DNA of 64,000 nucleotides, taken from positions 226,112,739-226,176,738 of the forward strand of contig CM061919.1 in the NCBI GenBank assembly GCA_031002005.1. The letters run 5' to 3'. The position numbers and the translations under genes are program-made. Positions within the stretch are counted from its first letter, which is position 1, and every line of letters begins with the position of its first letter. Of the stretch, positions 11,700 to 21,638 are shown piece by piece. The stretch comes from Vandiemenella viatica. Lineage: Eukaryota; Arthropoda; Insecta; Orthoptera; Morabidae. The notes below the pieces were generated by a model, which saw only the letters and a list, made by a program, of their open reading frames with translations, was not told the origin of the DNA and searched no databases.

Positions 11700-11981
11700 G
11701 GTGATTTGGCGTATGATCTCTGCATCCAGCGAGCGACCATCATTACACGCGACCGCCGCGCCTCCTGGTGCGCGACCGGCAAAGCTACTCGTCAGGAGGT
11801 ACACACGTGGCTTATGTATCATCAGATGAGCGTCAGCTGTTGTCTTCTGTGCAGCGGTGGCGGTAGAGCTAGGTCGCCTGTTGCTTCCATCTTTGAGACC
11901 GCTTGGACTGCGAACAGAAGACGACCTCCGTTTGATAAACCGTCATTACCGCCGATTCATTCTCTTCCTATAAGCACTAAG
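11700..11981 (+). other. GC- and CpG-rich segment ending in a consensus 5' splice site (possible alternative first exon)
   Basis: About 280 bp rich in CG dinucleotides stand out from the AT-rich intron, with pieces such as ACGCGACCGCCGCGCCTCC. The segment ends CACTAAG before GTAAGTTTT, a strong donor at 11982. This is what a promoter-proximal, untranslated first exon looks like. Joining it to exon 35908 does not keep a long frame open from any ATG inside it, so it would have to be a 5' UTR exon or a non-coding transcript. No clear TATA box was identified. This is inference only. Confidence 0.3.
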
Positions 11982-13191
11982 GTAAGTTTTAGCTCTTCTG
12001 CACCGATGAATGAACTTGTTGATAGATAGGAACAACTTAATGCGCCGTCGCTTACTCTTTAATGGCATTCAGTTAGTTGAAGGCAGGTGATATTCTATAG
12101 CCAAATGTCTCGAGCTCCACGATAAATAAGCGAAAATTGACATTAGGAACGTAATAAAACTAACTTCTTAGATATTAGGAAGAGCTTGCAATAGTTTTGA
12201 TTTTTAAGATTCGTAATAAAATCTTCAGAACGGAAGATTACTTAATGCTCCGAACTGATGTAAACCAAATGAACTCGTAGTAGTATAGTAATTCGGGTTA
12301 TTTCGGATTCTGGTAGTCCATAGATTTTAAATGGAATGTAGCTTTGCTTTACTCAGAGCGATCGAATAATTTTGTTTGTAAACTTTTTGTTGTTATTGTA
12401 GCTACTTGCGGTTTTCCCATTGAGAGGGATTTGAAGTATGTAAGCTGTGTATATGATTATTTTTTGTTAAATTAGTTATATTACTTACCTGCCGTCCGCT
12501 ATTTTTCACCTACGGTATGCATTTCTTCACTTGAATATGAAAGTCGCTAACCTATTGGAACGCTAGTTTATTTCATGTCACTGTAATTTTTAAAAGTTCT
12601 CTCTCGTGTTGTGGAAACCTTATTTTGCATAGCCTTATTTAAATAATTGTTTGTATTTACTTCCGCTTCGTACTGCACTTTGAAAAGCGAATATTACTGC
12701 CTAGACGCTGGAAATTTTTTTCCCATTTTACTCGCAAATTTCGTACTATGTGAATTCTATACGTAAGTGTGAAGATACATTCTTACAAATTACAATAAAG
12801 TGTAGTTCTTAATTAAAAGTTGCGCAATTCTGATAGTAATAAATCTGTAAATGTTTGCGTTTTACTCACAAATATTGTTGCCCTTTCAAGTTTCCTAAAT
12901 ACTTCCGCTAAGCCTGTACCGTAGAACATATTTTTTTAAAGTCATTATTTTGTTCATGAAGGAATTCTGGTGACGTCTTCGTTATGTGTAGTCTGCTATC
13001 TTGTATTTACTTTTTGAATCTGTACATTTCATCGAGGTTGAACACGCTTTGCCTTAAGATTTTTATAGATTGCAAAGATATTTTGAAGAAAACTGAATTA
13101 TCGTTGTCACCATATTTAAAGCCAAGTATTTACGACAGTCTAGTTTGTGGCTTATAATTCCTACAAACCATATAGTAAGCGATTGATTTAT
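11982..13191. other. Intronic AT-rich sequence, no recognised features
   Basis: No repeat family of the window and no coding frame of interest were found. Confidence 0.5.
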
Positions 13192-13285
13192 GGGGGGGGG
13201 GGGCGTGTACCATTACCACTCATGTAAGAAAGATGTTACATCCACACGGCACTTGTCCTTACGATTTTTTTTTTTTTTTTTTTTT
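13192..13285. repeat. Poly(G) 12 and poly(T) 21 tracts
   Basis: G12 spans 13192-13203 and T21 spans 13265-13285. Confidence 0.95.
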
Positions 13286-13392
13286 GAAAAAGGGTTGTAT
13301 TTGTCTGAAAGGATGTGGAACATCATTCAACTTCAAAGCGAAATTGACACCGTCATATGAAACTTAAATCGATTACAAAATTAACAGCTTTG

Positions 13393-13553
13393 ATTTCAGG
13401 TTCTCTTTACCAAATCGCTCCAAGCGAATGCTGGGATGGTTCCTTCAAAAGCACATGGGTGTATTCCTTACCGTTGCTTGCCCCCCCCCAATTCCCCTCC
13501 CGCCTCTTATGACCCCGACGTAAATGTCGATGAAGCGTAAAGCCATAAAAAAA
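13393..13553 (+). repeat. SINE copy, 3' two thirds
   Basis: The blocks AAATCGCTCCAAGCGAATGC, GGGATGGTTCCTTCAAAAG and a terminal GATGAAGCGTAAAGCCATAA match the family. The tRNA-like 5' part is absent. Confidence 0.8.
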
Positions 13554-13594
13554 GTCCCCTTACGCACCTCCTGTACCAGATAGACTGGTATGAA

Positions 13595-13745
13595 CCGGGC
13601 GTGGCTGGCGAAGGCTACCGTTTTGGCCTCGCATTTGGGAGGACGAGGGTTCAAATCCCCGTCCGAACATCTAGATTTAACATGGTTTCTTTAAATCACT
13701 ACTGGTGAAAGAGGGGATGGGTAAGATTTTCATGTTCCCTAAATG
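13595..13745 (+). repeat. SINE copy, 5' half with tRNA-like A and B boxes
   Basis: GGCGTGGCTGGCGAAGG resembles a pol III A box, and GAGGGTTCAAATCCCCGTCC carries a B box of the GGTTCRANNCC type. The copy decays after ATCACTACTGGTGAAAG. It lies 40 bp after a 5'-less copy of the same family in the same orientation. Confidence 0.8.
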
Positions 13746-14444
13746 AAGGAATAGTCAGATTTTTCGTTTCCAATTCCTGTATCGTTGGCCAAACAGAATA
13801 ATAGTGGATTTTCGAGTTACCTATGCCTCCTGTCTGGCTATTTGAGATATTCAACACACTGCGCGAATGTAAAGAACAAGCTCAGAGTCGAGCGAATTAC
13901 GAAAATTAAAATGTCCAGAAATTCTTTGTTTACCCATAATGGTGAGGCATAGAACTTTCCAAACCACCTTGATTCAATGGTTGAGAGAAAGTGAGGTTTG
14001 TTCACTCGGTAAATCAGCTTTACCAGTAATACACACTCCGGAAAATAAAACGCGCACTGCCTATTAGAGCACTAATTAGTCGCGATCCATAATTGTTTCC
14101 ATACGGAACGGTTGGCATCCTTTTTCTACCACATCCAACCAAGCTCTGAACAGGAGTCCGCAAGAGGAATAAACAATTAAAAGCACTAGCATTTAAGGTT
14201 CCGTAATGACCTTAACGAGTAAGGATGGTGGAACAAAAATCAGTGATGCCATATTTTCAAATTGTGTTCGGGACTCCGCTCAACACCACACTGCTTTCTC
14301 TCACGATGCTAGGGGAATCGTTCCATTATAATCAAGTTTATAATATTATCACCTATTAGTTAGTATGCTACCGTTGGGGTGCAATGCAATCCGATCTCTT
14401 TTTTTTTTTATTTTAAAAAAGGAAATTTGACTTCGTCGAGGTCG

Positions 14445-14753
14445 TTAGGGGGCGTCCATTAATTACGTGAGGTATTTTCCGGAATTACGGACGCTATCCC
14501 TCCCCCTTTTTCTGGTATCTATTCGACCTCGTAACGTGAGACTTTTTTAGGTCTCATGCTTCCAATGGCGGTTATATCCCCCCCCCCCCGCCCTAAAGTC
14601 AAATTTTGCGTCATTTGTAGTTTTTTAAGCTCTACCAGAGTTTCAAAATCTGACGTGAGATTTCCATTGTCAACCTCTCCCCCTTGGTGAGGTTTCGTGA
14701 GATTTTGCCGGACCCCCCCCCCCCCATTTCACGTCACGTAATTAACGGACGTC
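14445..14753 (-). mobile_element. Foldback MITE with CACGTGA motifs, copy 1
   Basis: Terminal inverted repeats: GGGGGCGTCCATTAATTACG plus TGAGGT at the left, and CACGTAATTAACGGACGTC at the right. The interior holds several C runs on the + strand and repeats of TGAGATTTC-like units. The G-rich strand is therefore the minus strand, opposite to copies at 17785 and 19663. There is no coding capacity. Confidence 0.85.
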
Positions 14754-14874
14754 TTCTTAGATGTGGGAGAGGATCGGGGACAGGGGCGGGAATGAATTTG
14801 GCCACGTCCATTTGAAGGAACCAAATCGGGGAAACATGGAAAACGGTAATCTGGATAGCCGGATGCCGCGTGCT
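14754..14874 (-). repeat. SINE copy, minus strand
   Basis: The reverse complement reads CCATTTGAAGGAACC-type blocks in family order (CCGGCTATCCAGATTACCG, GGTTCCTTCAAATGG, GTGGCCAAATTCATTCC). It abuts the foldback element directly. Confidence 0.7.
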
Positions 14875-16803
14875 CCCAAATGCTAGACCCAAGCATTATG
14901 TAGTTCATCCACCAGTCTCTGTAGACGTAATTAAGAGAACTTGCAATAAACAAGTATTAATGTATGGCAAAGTAACCACAAACTAAAAACTTCGCAACTT
15001 GAGGTGTAAATATTCATTTGTTGTATGCTCGATATTTGAACTAATTTGTGATAGACCTGCTAATCTAGGAATATCGTAGCAACATTGTGGGCCGCTCAAT
15101 TTTTTTTTTTCTATTTTTTTTTCAATGGGAAAACGGTACTTAATTTACCTGTGCGGGACCTCCCATCTCCTTAAGTGGTAATTTTAAATAAGGTATTCGG
15201 TTTGAGGTCAACGAAATACATGTGCCGACTGCAGCTTATTTCTTTTACGAGATACCCTGTATTAGCGTAGTGACAATTGGGCGCAGTTTCTTTATGAAAA
15301 GGGGAGGGGGGGACAATGGGTTAATGACTTCAGCCGTTATATATTTTGACGTGAAAATGTTCAATTGGAATGAAATCCTCACAGAAGTTACGACGCTATC
15401 CGGCTGAACTCCTGTGAAGATATAATTTCATCAGTACCCCGGGAAAATCTCCACTCACAATGTTAGAATGTTTATACACCTAGGCGGTATTTTAAACAGA
15501 TTACGAATTAAGTGGATGGTTAATTATTATTCCTGGTTGGGATATATTTTAACCAGAGGTAAGGATGTTTCAAGGTAGTAGGAGAGGAGGGGAATTCCAA
15601 TTCCCCCCCATACCGTGTTATGTCCCTCGGTGATTTTATCCAAAAAGCCATCTTTCATATTTGCATAATGCATCATTCATCCAAAGTTATTTATACTGGA
15701 AATCATTTTTGCTGTAAGTAAATTTGTCTTTCTTTAACAACCAAATGGACTTTAAATTTGTTGCGCATTTTACCTCGGTCGTCGGTTAATCAACAGCTTA
15801 ACCTGAAATGCGAAGCAAGCGTTGACGGAAGCGAAGACTACGTTGATGGCTTGCGAAATATCAACAATAATTCAGATTCAGGCAAGAAGCCTCTTGCGAA
15901 TCAGAGCGATGATGGTTTCCATTTGGTTTATTGCTTCCGAGTAGTTGCTAAGGAATGTTTCGAGGTACATGGTATAATGTCTCAGGTTTTGAACAAGTTG
16001 CCTCCCGGCAAATTAATGTCCTCCACAATAAACATCTCAGATCTAACAGTTTTGTGACTGGAAAGAGAATGCAGTATTACAGGCGTCAGTTAAGATTAAT
16101 CTTTACCGTTTCGATCGTTGAAGGTGTGAAGAATCATCCATTTTTCCATTTGCATTTTGAATTTTACTGCAAAAGTGTTAGTTCACGTGGTTTCAACTCG
16201 CTTAGCAATAACTGCGTCATGGTATTCTGTAAGTAATCTCTCTAATGCTATCGTTACCCGAATTATTATTATTACTTTGTATTTGAACTAATGTTGGTTT
16301 CGTTTAATTTTATTGCGTAACTGTTTTACGTTGCGTGAACTATTAGCTCAATATAATTCGAATAACCTTACGCCTTTGAGTCAGTTTACTCTAATTGTCG
16401 CTGCAACACTTACAGATAAATGGAGTTTTTTCTTCAAAGTCCTGGGTCATCTTAAAAAAGCTAAATGCTACTACGCAGGTAACTAAGATGGTAGATTATG
16501 GAAAGTTTTTCCGCGTTAGTTGTATATGGTTAGGAATGGTGGGGCTTATAAATTGTGTAATCGTTGATATCTCCTCAGTTTGAACTCAAATGCTGCCATC
16601 GACTGATAAGCCCTACGCATACACACGCCCATACTCCGTAACGCCTTCACCGATTCACCGCACTTCGCAATTTGTATTAACGTTGACGTAAATTACAATT
16701 TCGTACGGGTATCTGCAGTTTCCCTTGAGCTGAAACTTATTTATTGTACTAGAAATTGAGAATTTGTAACGTGCAGAGATGCTGTCACCTCCAGACTTAA
16801 TAG
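14875..16803. other. Intronic sequence with unexplained open frames
   Basis: Two overlapping + strand frames at 15758-16057 and 15955-16236 (99 and 93 codons) have no recognised motif. The first lacks an ATG at its upstream end. No transposon family of the window is seen. I make no functional call. Confidence 0.4.
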
Positions 16804-16811
16804 GTTTAGAT

Positions 16812-17349
16812 CAGCGGTTATCAAACTATGGATCGCGACCCACTAGTGGGTCGCGGAGTGTTTTGGTGGGTCGTGGAGGTTTTTTGCCACAAAAATATAT
16901 CTTTTATTTCTTCTATTTCTTGCTCCCAGTGTTCCATATTTTCACACATTTGGGTGCAGTAAAACACAATGATAAACCTACCAATCAACCACTAAAATCT
17001 GGTCTGCAGATGGTTTCCACAAAAAAGCGACTTGGCAGACCTATTGCATTTTAATACGCTGATCGAGTTACTTCTAAACGTGGAATTTCAGCAGTCAACT
17101 TGAATTGGTGATGGTCTGTGCAGCCGCCTCGCGGTCCATAATATGTTTTATGTATTATGAATTATTGTTTTTGTAAATAATATATCCTTTGTGCCAAAAA
17201 TTTGTCTTTTCGTAGGATAGGATAGTCTATAGCATATCGAGGTCATACAACAGTTCCCATTCTGATATTAGATACTCTCATATTAGGTGGGTCGCGAAAT
17301 TTTTTTACTTAAAAGTGGGTCGTGTACCAATAAAGTTTGGGAACCGCTG
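16812..17349. mobile_element. hAT MITE with perfect 8-bp target duplication
   Basis: The ends are CAGCGGTTATCAAACTATGG and AAGTTTGGGAACCGCTG. They are flanked on both sides by GTTTAGAT (16804-16811 and 17350-17357), the 8-bp duplication typical of hAT. The interior repeats GTGGGTCGCG-like units near both ends. It is 538 bp with no transposase, so non-autonomous. Confidence 0.92.
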
Positions 17350-17357
17350 GTTTAGAT

Positions 17358-17784
17358 TATATTTTAGTAGTGATTTTTTTTCATTGCTGGTATTTAATAT
17401 TACTATGAAGTGCGCAAATTTGTAATTCGTTTTTAATCTCAAAAATATTACGAAAAATATTGCTACGCAGCATCTCCCATGCAAGTATTTAGGATTTCGC
17501 TAATTTAAATGAATACCGATTCGATTTGGATTTTGATATACAGTCTAAGCTTACGCTCCTTATTTAGCCGAGGCGACTAGATTCTTAAAAATATCTTATT
17601 GACCGGGAATGACGCGTTTTTTTTATTTGCGTTGCTGAGCTTTCAGCTGACATGCTGCAGTCTTGGTTAGAGATACAATTTGTTTACTTAACAACTAGCG
17701 CCAAGCGACACCGAGTCGTTGGGGTTGTTGCTTTTCTTTCAAATTTTATTATTAAAAATGTAAATGGCTACTTCTAGGTGCTAA
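17358..17784. other. Intronic sequence, no recognised features
   Basis: A short AT-rich stretch between two MITEs with no coding or repeat signature. Confidence 0.5.
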
Positions 17785-17972
17785 GGGGGCGTCCATTAAT
17801 TACGTGAGGTGAAATAAGGGGGGGCGGTCAACGGAAATCTCACGTGAGGTTTTGAAATAGGTCTGTTAGTAGCAAGGAGGGGGATGTCTCCGTCAAAATC
17901 TCACGTCATTTTAGAGGGGGGGGGGGGTCCGGAATTCCGGAAAAACACCTCACGTAATTAATGGACGCCCCC
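17785..17972 (+). mobile_element. Foldback MITE with CACGTGA motifs, copy 2 (shortest)
   Basis: The inverted ends GGGGGCGTCCATTAATTACG and CGTAATTAATGGACGCCCCC pair perfectly over the outermost 20 bases. Inside are AATCTCACGTGAGG and AATCTCACGTCA, and three G runs on the + strand, the last 12 long. The 188-bp length and near-perfect ends suggest it is young. Confidence 0.9.
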
Positions 17973-17975
17973 TAA

Positions 17976-19660
17976 CAATGACATCTCGGATGAAACATCT
18001 CTAAGTACGTGATCTTTTTTTCAAATCTAAGAGACTGTGAAGGTCCAGGGCAGACGATACTCGCACTCTCCCCCTCCCCTCCACCCGCCCTTATATGTCT
18101 TTGCATACTCCAGTTTGGGAACCTGTAGTGTAAACGGTCTTTCGCCCTCCTTGATAATCAACGAAACTTGCAGAGCAAATTAAGAAACGCGGCGGTCAAG
18201 TAATTAACAAAAACGGTCACGGAGACCGAAGAAATCACATTTGCATTGTTTTTTTCATTTCTCAACATTTTAGCTCTTAAAGTCGTTGAGGTAAAGTCAT
18301 TTAGAAAATAAATGCTGATAAATTAATTGTAAAGCTTCATTACGTTTTTGCATCTTGTGGTTTCCTATTTTTTTTTCTCATCCTTTGCCACCATGTGAAT
18401 TCCCTTGCAAGAGCCAGTTGAATCTTGCTCGATTATAGAGCGCCCACTGAAAGCACGTTGTAATTAGGTTTCAGGCGGATTTACTTATTTGAGATCGTTG
18501 GTTCTGCACTGGGCTTCATTTTTTTAAAAGATTCATCAGGTTTCGTCATTGTCGGAAATCTTGTTTTATAAGCATTAGAGATAGTTTGGAATCCCGTTCA
18601 TTGTCATGATTTGGTGTGAACGTACAACAGCGTAGCAATTTGAAACGATTTTAACTATCATCTCACTTTGCTTCGTCTTTACAATTGTTGTAAAACGTGG
18701 TTTCAGCTGCTGGTGGCCGCATAATTTCGTCGCATGTTTACTGAAGCTCTTTTACTTGAAAGTGAACGGTTGGCCTGTTGTTTTCTATATAAATGCCGCC
18801 AACCAACTTAGATACGCGGAATAGGCGACTGGGAGTTCGGAGTAACCCGCCTGTCGGAAACCACGGAATGTTGGAACACTGGCGTATCGCCTCACACCTC
18901 CCAACAAAAATACATTATGCTTGTTGTTCGATGATGGGCTGCTAATGTGCTAGACGAAGCTAACGACGCCATTAGGACGAGTTTCCCCCTAGGTTGGTTA
19001 GGTCCCTGCCCAGATCATTTCCTGTTTGATATTTTAAGAAATGCTTTAAAATTTGTATGACCATAATTTGCTTGGTTAAAGTCGCTTGGAGTCCATTTCG
19101 CTTGTTGGTACTGCGACACTAGTCACTTGGCCGAGTCACACGGATGTGGTTCTTACCGGAAGGACGTTCATAGAAATCCAGATCTCTTGTACTTAAAAGT
19201 TCAAAGGCAAATCAGATAGCGGGCCATTCTGCTTGGCGGTTTAATGTTTGGTGTTCACGTTAATGCCGCAGCAGACCATCTTGGTGCAAATGTGGCGAAT
19301 TCTTTGGGAGGAAAGTTTTTTTTAACAAATCTGTTTAACTATACTGAAATTACCTTTGGTTGCTAGATTGGATATCTTCGAACAGTGTATTTAGTATGCG
19401 GAGAAAGAATGACGATTTAATCTAGACTACTTCCAGAGACCAAGACTACTAAATACAAGCTTGCACGATTTGAGTAGGGATGTATAATCGCTTCGTTATT
19501 TTGCTTTAAACAACGTCAAATGAAATTTTGTGTCGAATTCTCTAAAGTCTATGCTGTTAACGACATAGCAATACGTTGCTTTTTGCTGATGTCACGTTTC
19601 CTGCAAATATCAGTAACTTTCAGTGAATGGGCTGTCAAGACACTGCAATTAGAAGCTTGT
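17976..19660. other. Intronic sequence without recognised features
   Basis: A TATATAAATG motif at about 18787 precedes a moderately GC-rich stretch (18790-18920), but no downstream exon or open frame supports a promoter. Nothing else was recognised. Confidence 0.45.
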
Positions 19661-19662
19661 CA

Positions 19663-20010
19663 GGGGGCGTCTATAAATTACGTGAGGTGAAATAGGGGGG
19701 GGGGTGATCCCACGAAATCTCACCAAGGGGGGGGGGGGTCTACGGAAATCTCACGTGAGGTTTTAGAAAAATTGTTGGACTGTAGAGCTATAAAAAAAAT
19801 CAAGGGACTTCAAATGACGCGAAAGTCGATTGTAGGGAGTATTTGGTCGAAAAGTGGGGGTGCAACCGGTTTTTGGAAGTATGAGACCTAAAAAAAAAAA
19901 TCTCAAAGTTGATTTCTAGGGGGGGGGGGGTCTTAAGAACCAGATCTCACCAGAGGGGGGAGGTGTCCGGAAATCCGGAAAAACACCTCACGTAATTTAT
20001 GGATGCCCCC
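19663..20010 (+). mobile_element. Foldback MITE with CACGTGA motifs, copy 3
   Basis: The ends are GGGGGCGTCTATAAATTACG and CGTAATTTATGGATGCCCCC. The interior holds AATCTCACGTGAGGTTTT, further AATCTCACC units and four G runs of about 9 to 12, all on the + strand. It is 348 bp, the same family as copies at 14445, 17785 and 54064. Confidence 0.9.
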
Positions 20011-20096
20011 AAACTTCGTAAGGATCATAACCATCCTAATGAAATTTTCGTAAAAAGCCAAAAGTAAATTCTGCTTCAAACAGTGGAAGCTCGTTT

Positions 20097-20121
20097 CCCC
20101 CCCCCCCCCCCCCCCCCCCCC
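20097..20121. repeat. Poly(C) tract, 25 bases
   Basis: An uninterrupted C25, the longest C run in the window. Confidence 0.95.
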
Positions 20122-20825
20122 AATAACGTTGCTAGAAATTCAAAGCTGCTTACTGAACTTTATTTCAATTTAAATAAAATAAGACACATTTTGGCGATGT
20201 GAAGTCGTTAGATGTCAAGTAGCCGTCGTACTGCAAAATCCTGTCCATCTGATCGAAGATTTTGAGGTAACTCAAAAGCATTTACCCACTAGAATAGGAC
20301 GAAACACATCACTTCCATATTAACAGTCGACACAAACTAAAACACAATAAATTTTAATTCCTGATAATTCGGAAGTTGTCAATAACTGAAAAAATGCAGC
20401 TAATGTTTTTCTTATAAAAAAATATAGGAAACTACTTTTATAACAAGCTGTTCATTTTACCTCCATTCTTTTTAGGTGTAAGTTTCATCATAATGGTTAA
20501 ATGTCTTCAACAAAATTAATTCGTTCATTGTACAAAAGAACTTTGGTCGCATTGCGGATAATTTTTAGCGCAATCAAATGCCTTCCTTGAACTAGAAGGT
20601 TCGAAATGGAATATAGAAGGAAAAGACGATGATGTTGCGCTGTTTCGTATTTCGTTCCCGCTTCCTGTAAGAGAACTCTTAGACAGCGCAGCGAGAATCA
20701 GAAACCTCGCTGACTTCTCAGACACGCTTGCTTGCATTACTGTACCATGCTCCAAGCACCGATGGTAGAATTTCATATTCTACTGGAATACGGAAAAGTT
20801 TATACCCTGTTAATACTACTTTTAT
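20122..20825. other. Intronic sequence, no recognised features
   Basis: An 83-codon antisense frame at 20525-20776 shows no domain. Confidence 0.45.
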
Positions 20826-21310
20826 ATGGGACTAGGCAACATTAAATACGAAGTAATGATAGAAGTGTGGAAACAAATAGCAAAAAAAAGAAAACTGATG
20901 GAGATAAGTTTTAACAGAACACAATCTGTAACCGATATGATAAGAGCTGGAATGGGATTCATTGGAAGACAGGAGGGTGATGAGAGTGCTGGGAAAGTAC
21001 AAGGCGCATAAATTGGTGATGCGTAGAAACACATTGCTGTAAGAATTAAAAGTAATGCATGGAAGAGAAAAGATGACCATGACCACAAGCTGGCACTCGA
21101 TTTTAGGCACAAGGGTGTGGGAAGATTTTCTTTCGGAGGTAAGGGGGTCATGGATTGGAATAAGTTGTCAAGTGAATTGTTGACTAATTAACGAAAAACG
21201 TTGAAAGAATTTAAAGTTTAAATTTGTAGCCGGCAAAAGTAGGTGGGTCCAGAACAGGGGGGAAATGGGTGTTTAGGGAAAGTGCCACCGGAGCGTGCGC
21301 TCCATCACAA
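20826..21310 (+). mobile_element. CR1/Jockey-like LINE (family J), 3' fragment
   Basis: The C-terminal end of a LINE ORF2: NRTQSVTDMI, then MRVLGKYKAH-like and REKMTM sequence in shifted frames corresponding to the family phrase KDDHDHKLAxDF. The 3' UTR ends CCACCGGAGCGTGCGCTCCA then TCACAATTAAATTA. The 14-base self-complementary GGAGCGTGCGCTCC (21290-21303) recurs at the 3' end of the copies at 30022 and 51414. Confidence 0.8.
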
Positions 21311-21425
21311 TTAAATTACAATCAGCTGAATGCATGGCCAGTGCTAAAACACGAGAAACGAAGTAACCAAAAGCCAAATAGACCACGTTCAGATTGGTGT
21401 CAAACACGAAGGGTACACCAGATAC

Positions 21426-21626
21426 CGTTCTCGCCTCGCATTCGGGAGGACGGCGGTTCGAATCCCCGTCCGGGCATCCAGATTTGGGTTTTCCATGGTC
21501 TCCCAAATCACTCCAGGCAAATGCCGGGATGCTTCCTTCAAAAGGCCATGGCCGAATGCTTTCCCATTCCTTGGCCCCATTCTTGCCCCCCATCCTTTAA
21601 GAGACGTAAAGCAGTTAAAAAAGAAA
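21426..21626 (+). repeat. SINE copy with 12-bp target-site duplication (best copy)
   Basis: TACACCAGATAC flanks the element at 21414-21425 and 21627-21638, a perfect duplication expected of target-primed reverse transcription. The body has the B box GGCGGTTCGAATCCCCGTCC, then GGGCATCCAGATTTGGG, ATCACTCCAGGCAAATGCC, GGGATGCTTCCTTCAAAAGG, CATGGCCGAATGC and a tail GACGTAAAGCAGTTAAAAAA. The 5' A box is truncated. It is probably mobilised by a LINE of this genome. Confidence 0.92.
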
Positions 21627-21638
21627 TACACCAGATAC

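Noticed and set aside
13600..13680. Possible tRNA gene (A and B box, GGTTCAAATCCC)
   Set aside because: No cloverleaf can be folded with a proper acceptor stem, and the same boxes recur at the head of the dispersed SINE family.
15758..16236. Two overlapping frames of 99 and 93 codons as genes
   Set aside because: The first has no ATG near its start, neither has a recognised motif, and no splice sites frame them.
18780..18930. TATATAAATG followed by GC-rich sequence as a promoter
   Set aside because: No exon, donor site or open frame follows within the next kilobase; a TATA-like string is expected by chance in AT-rich DNA.
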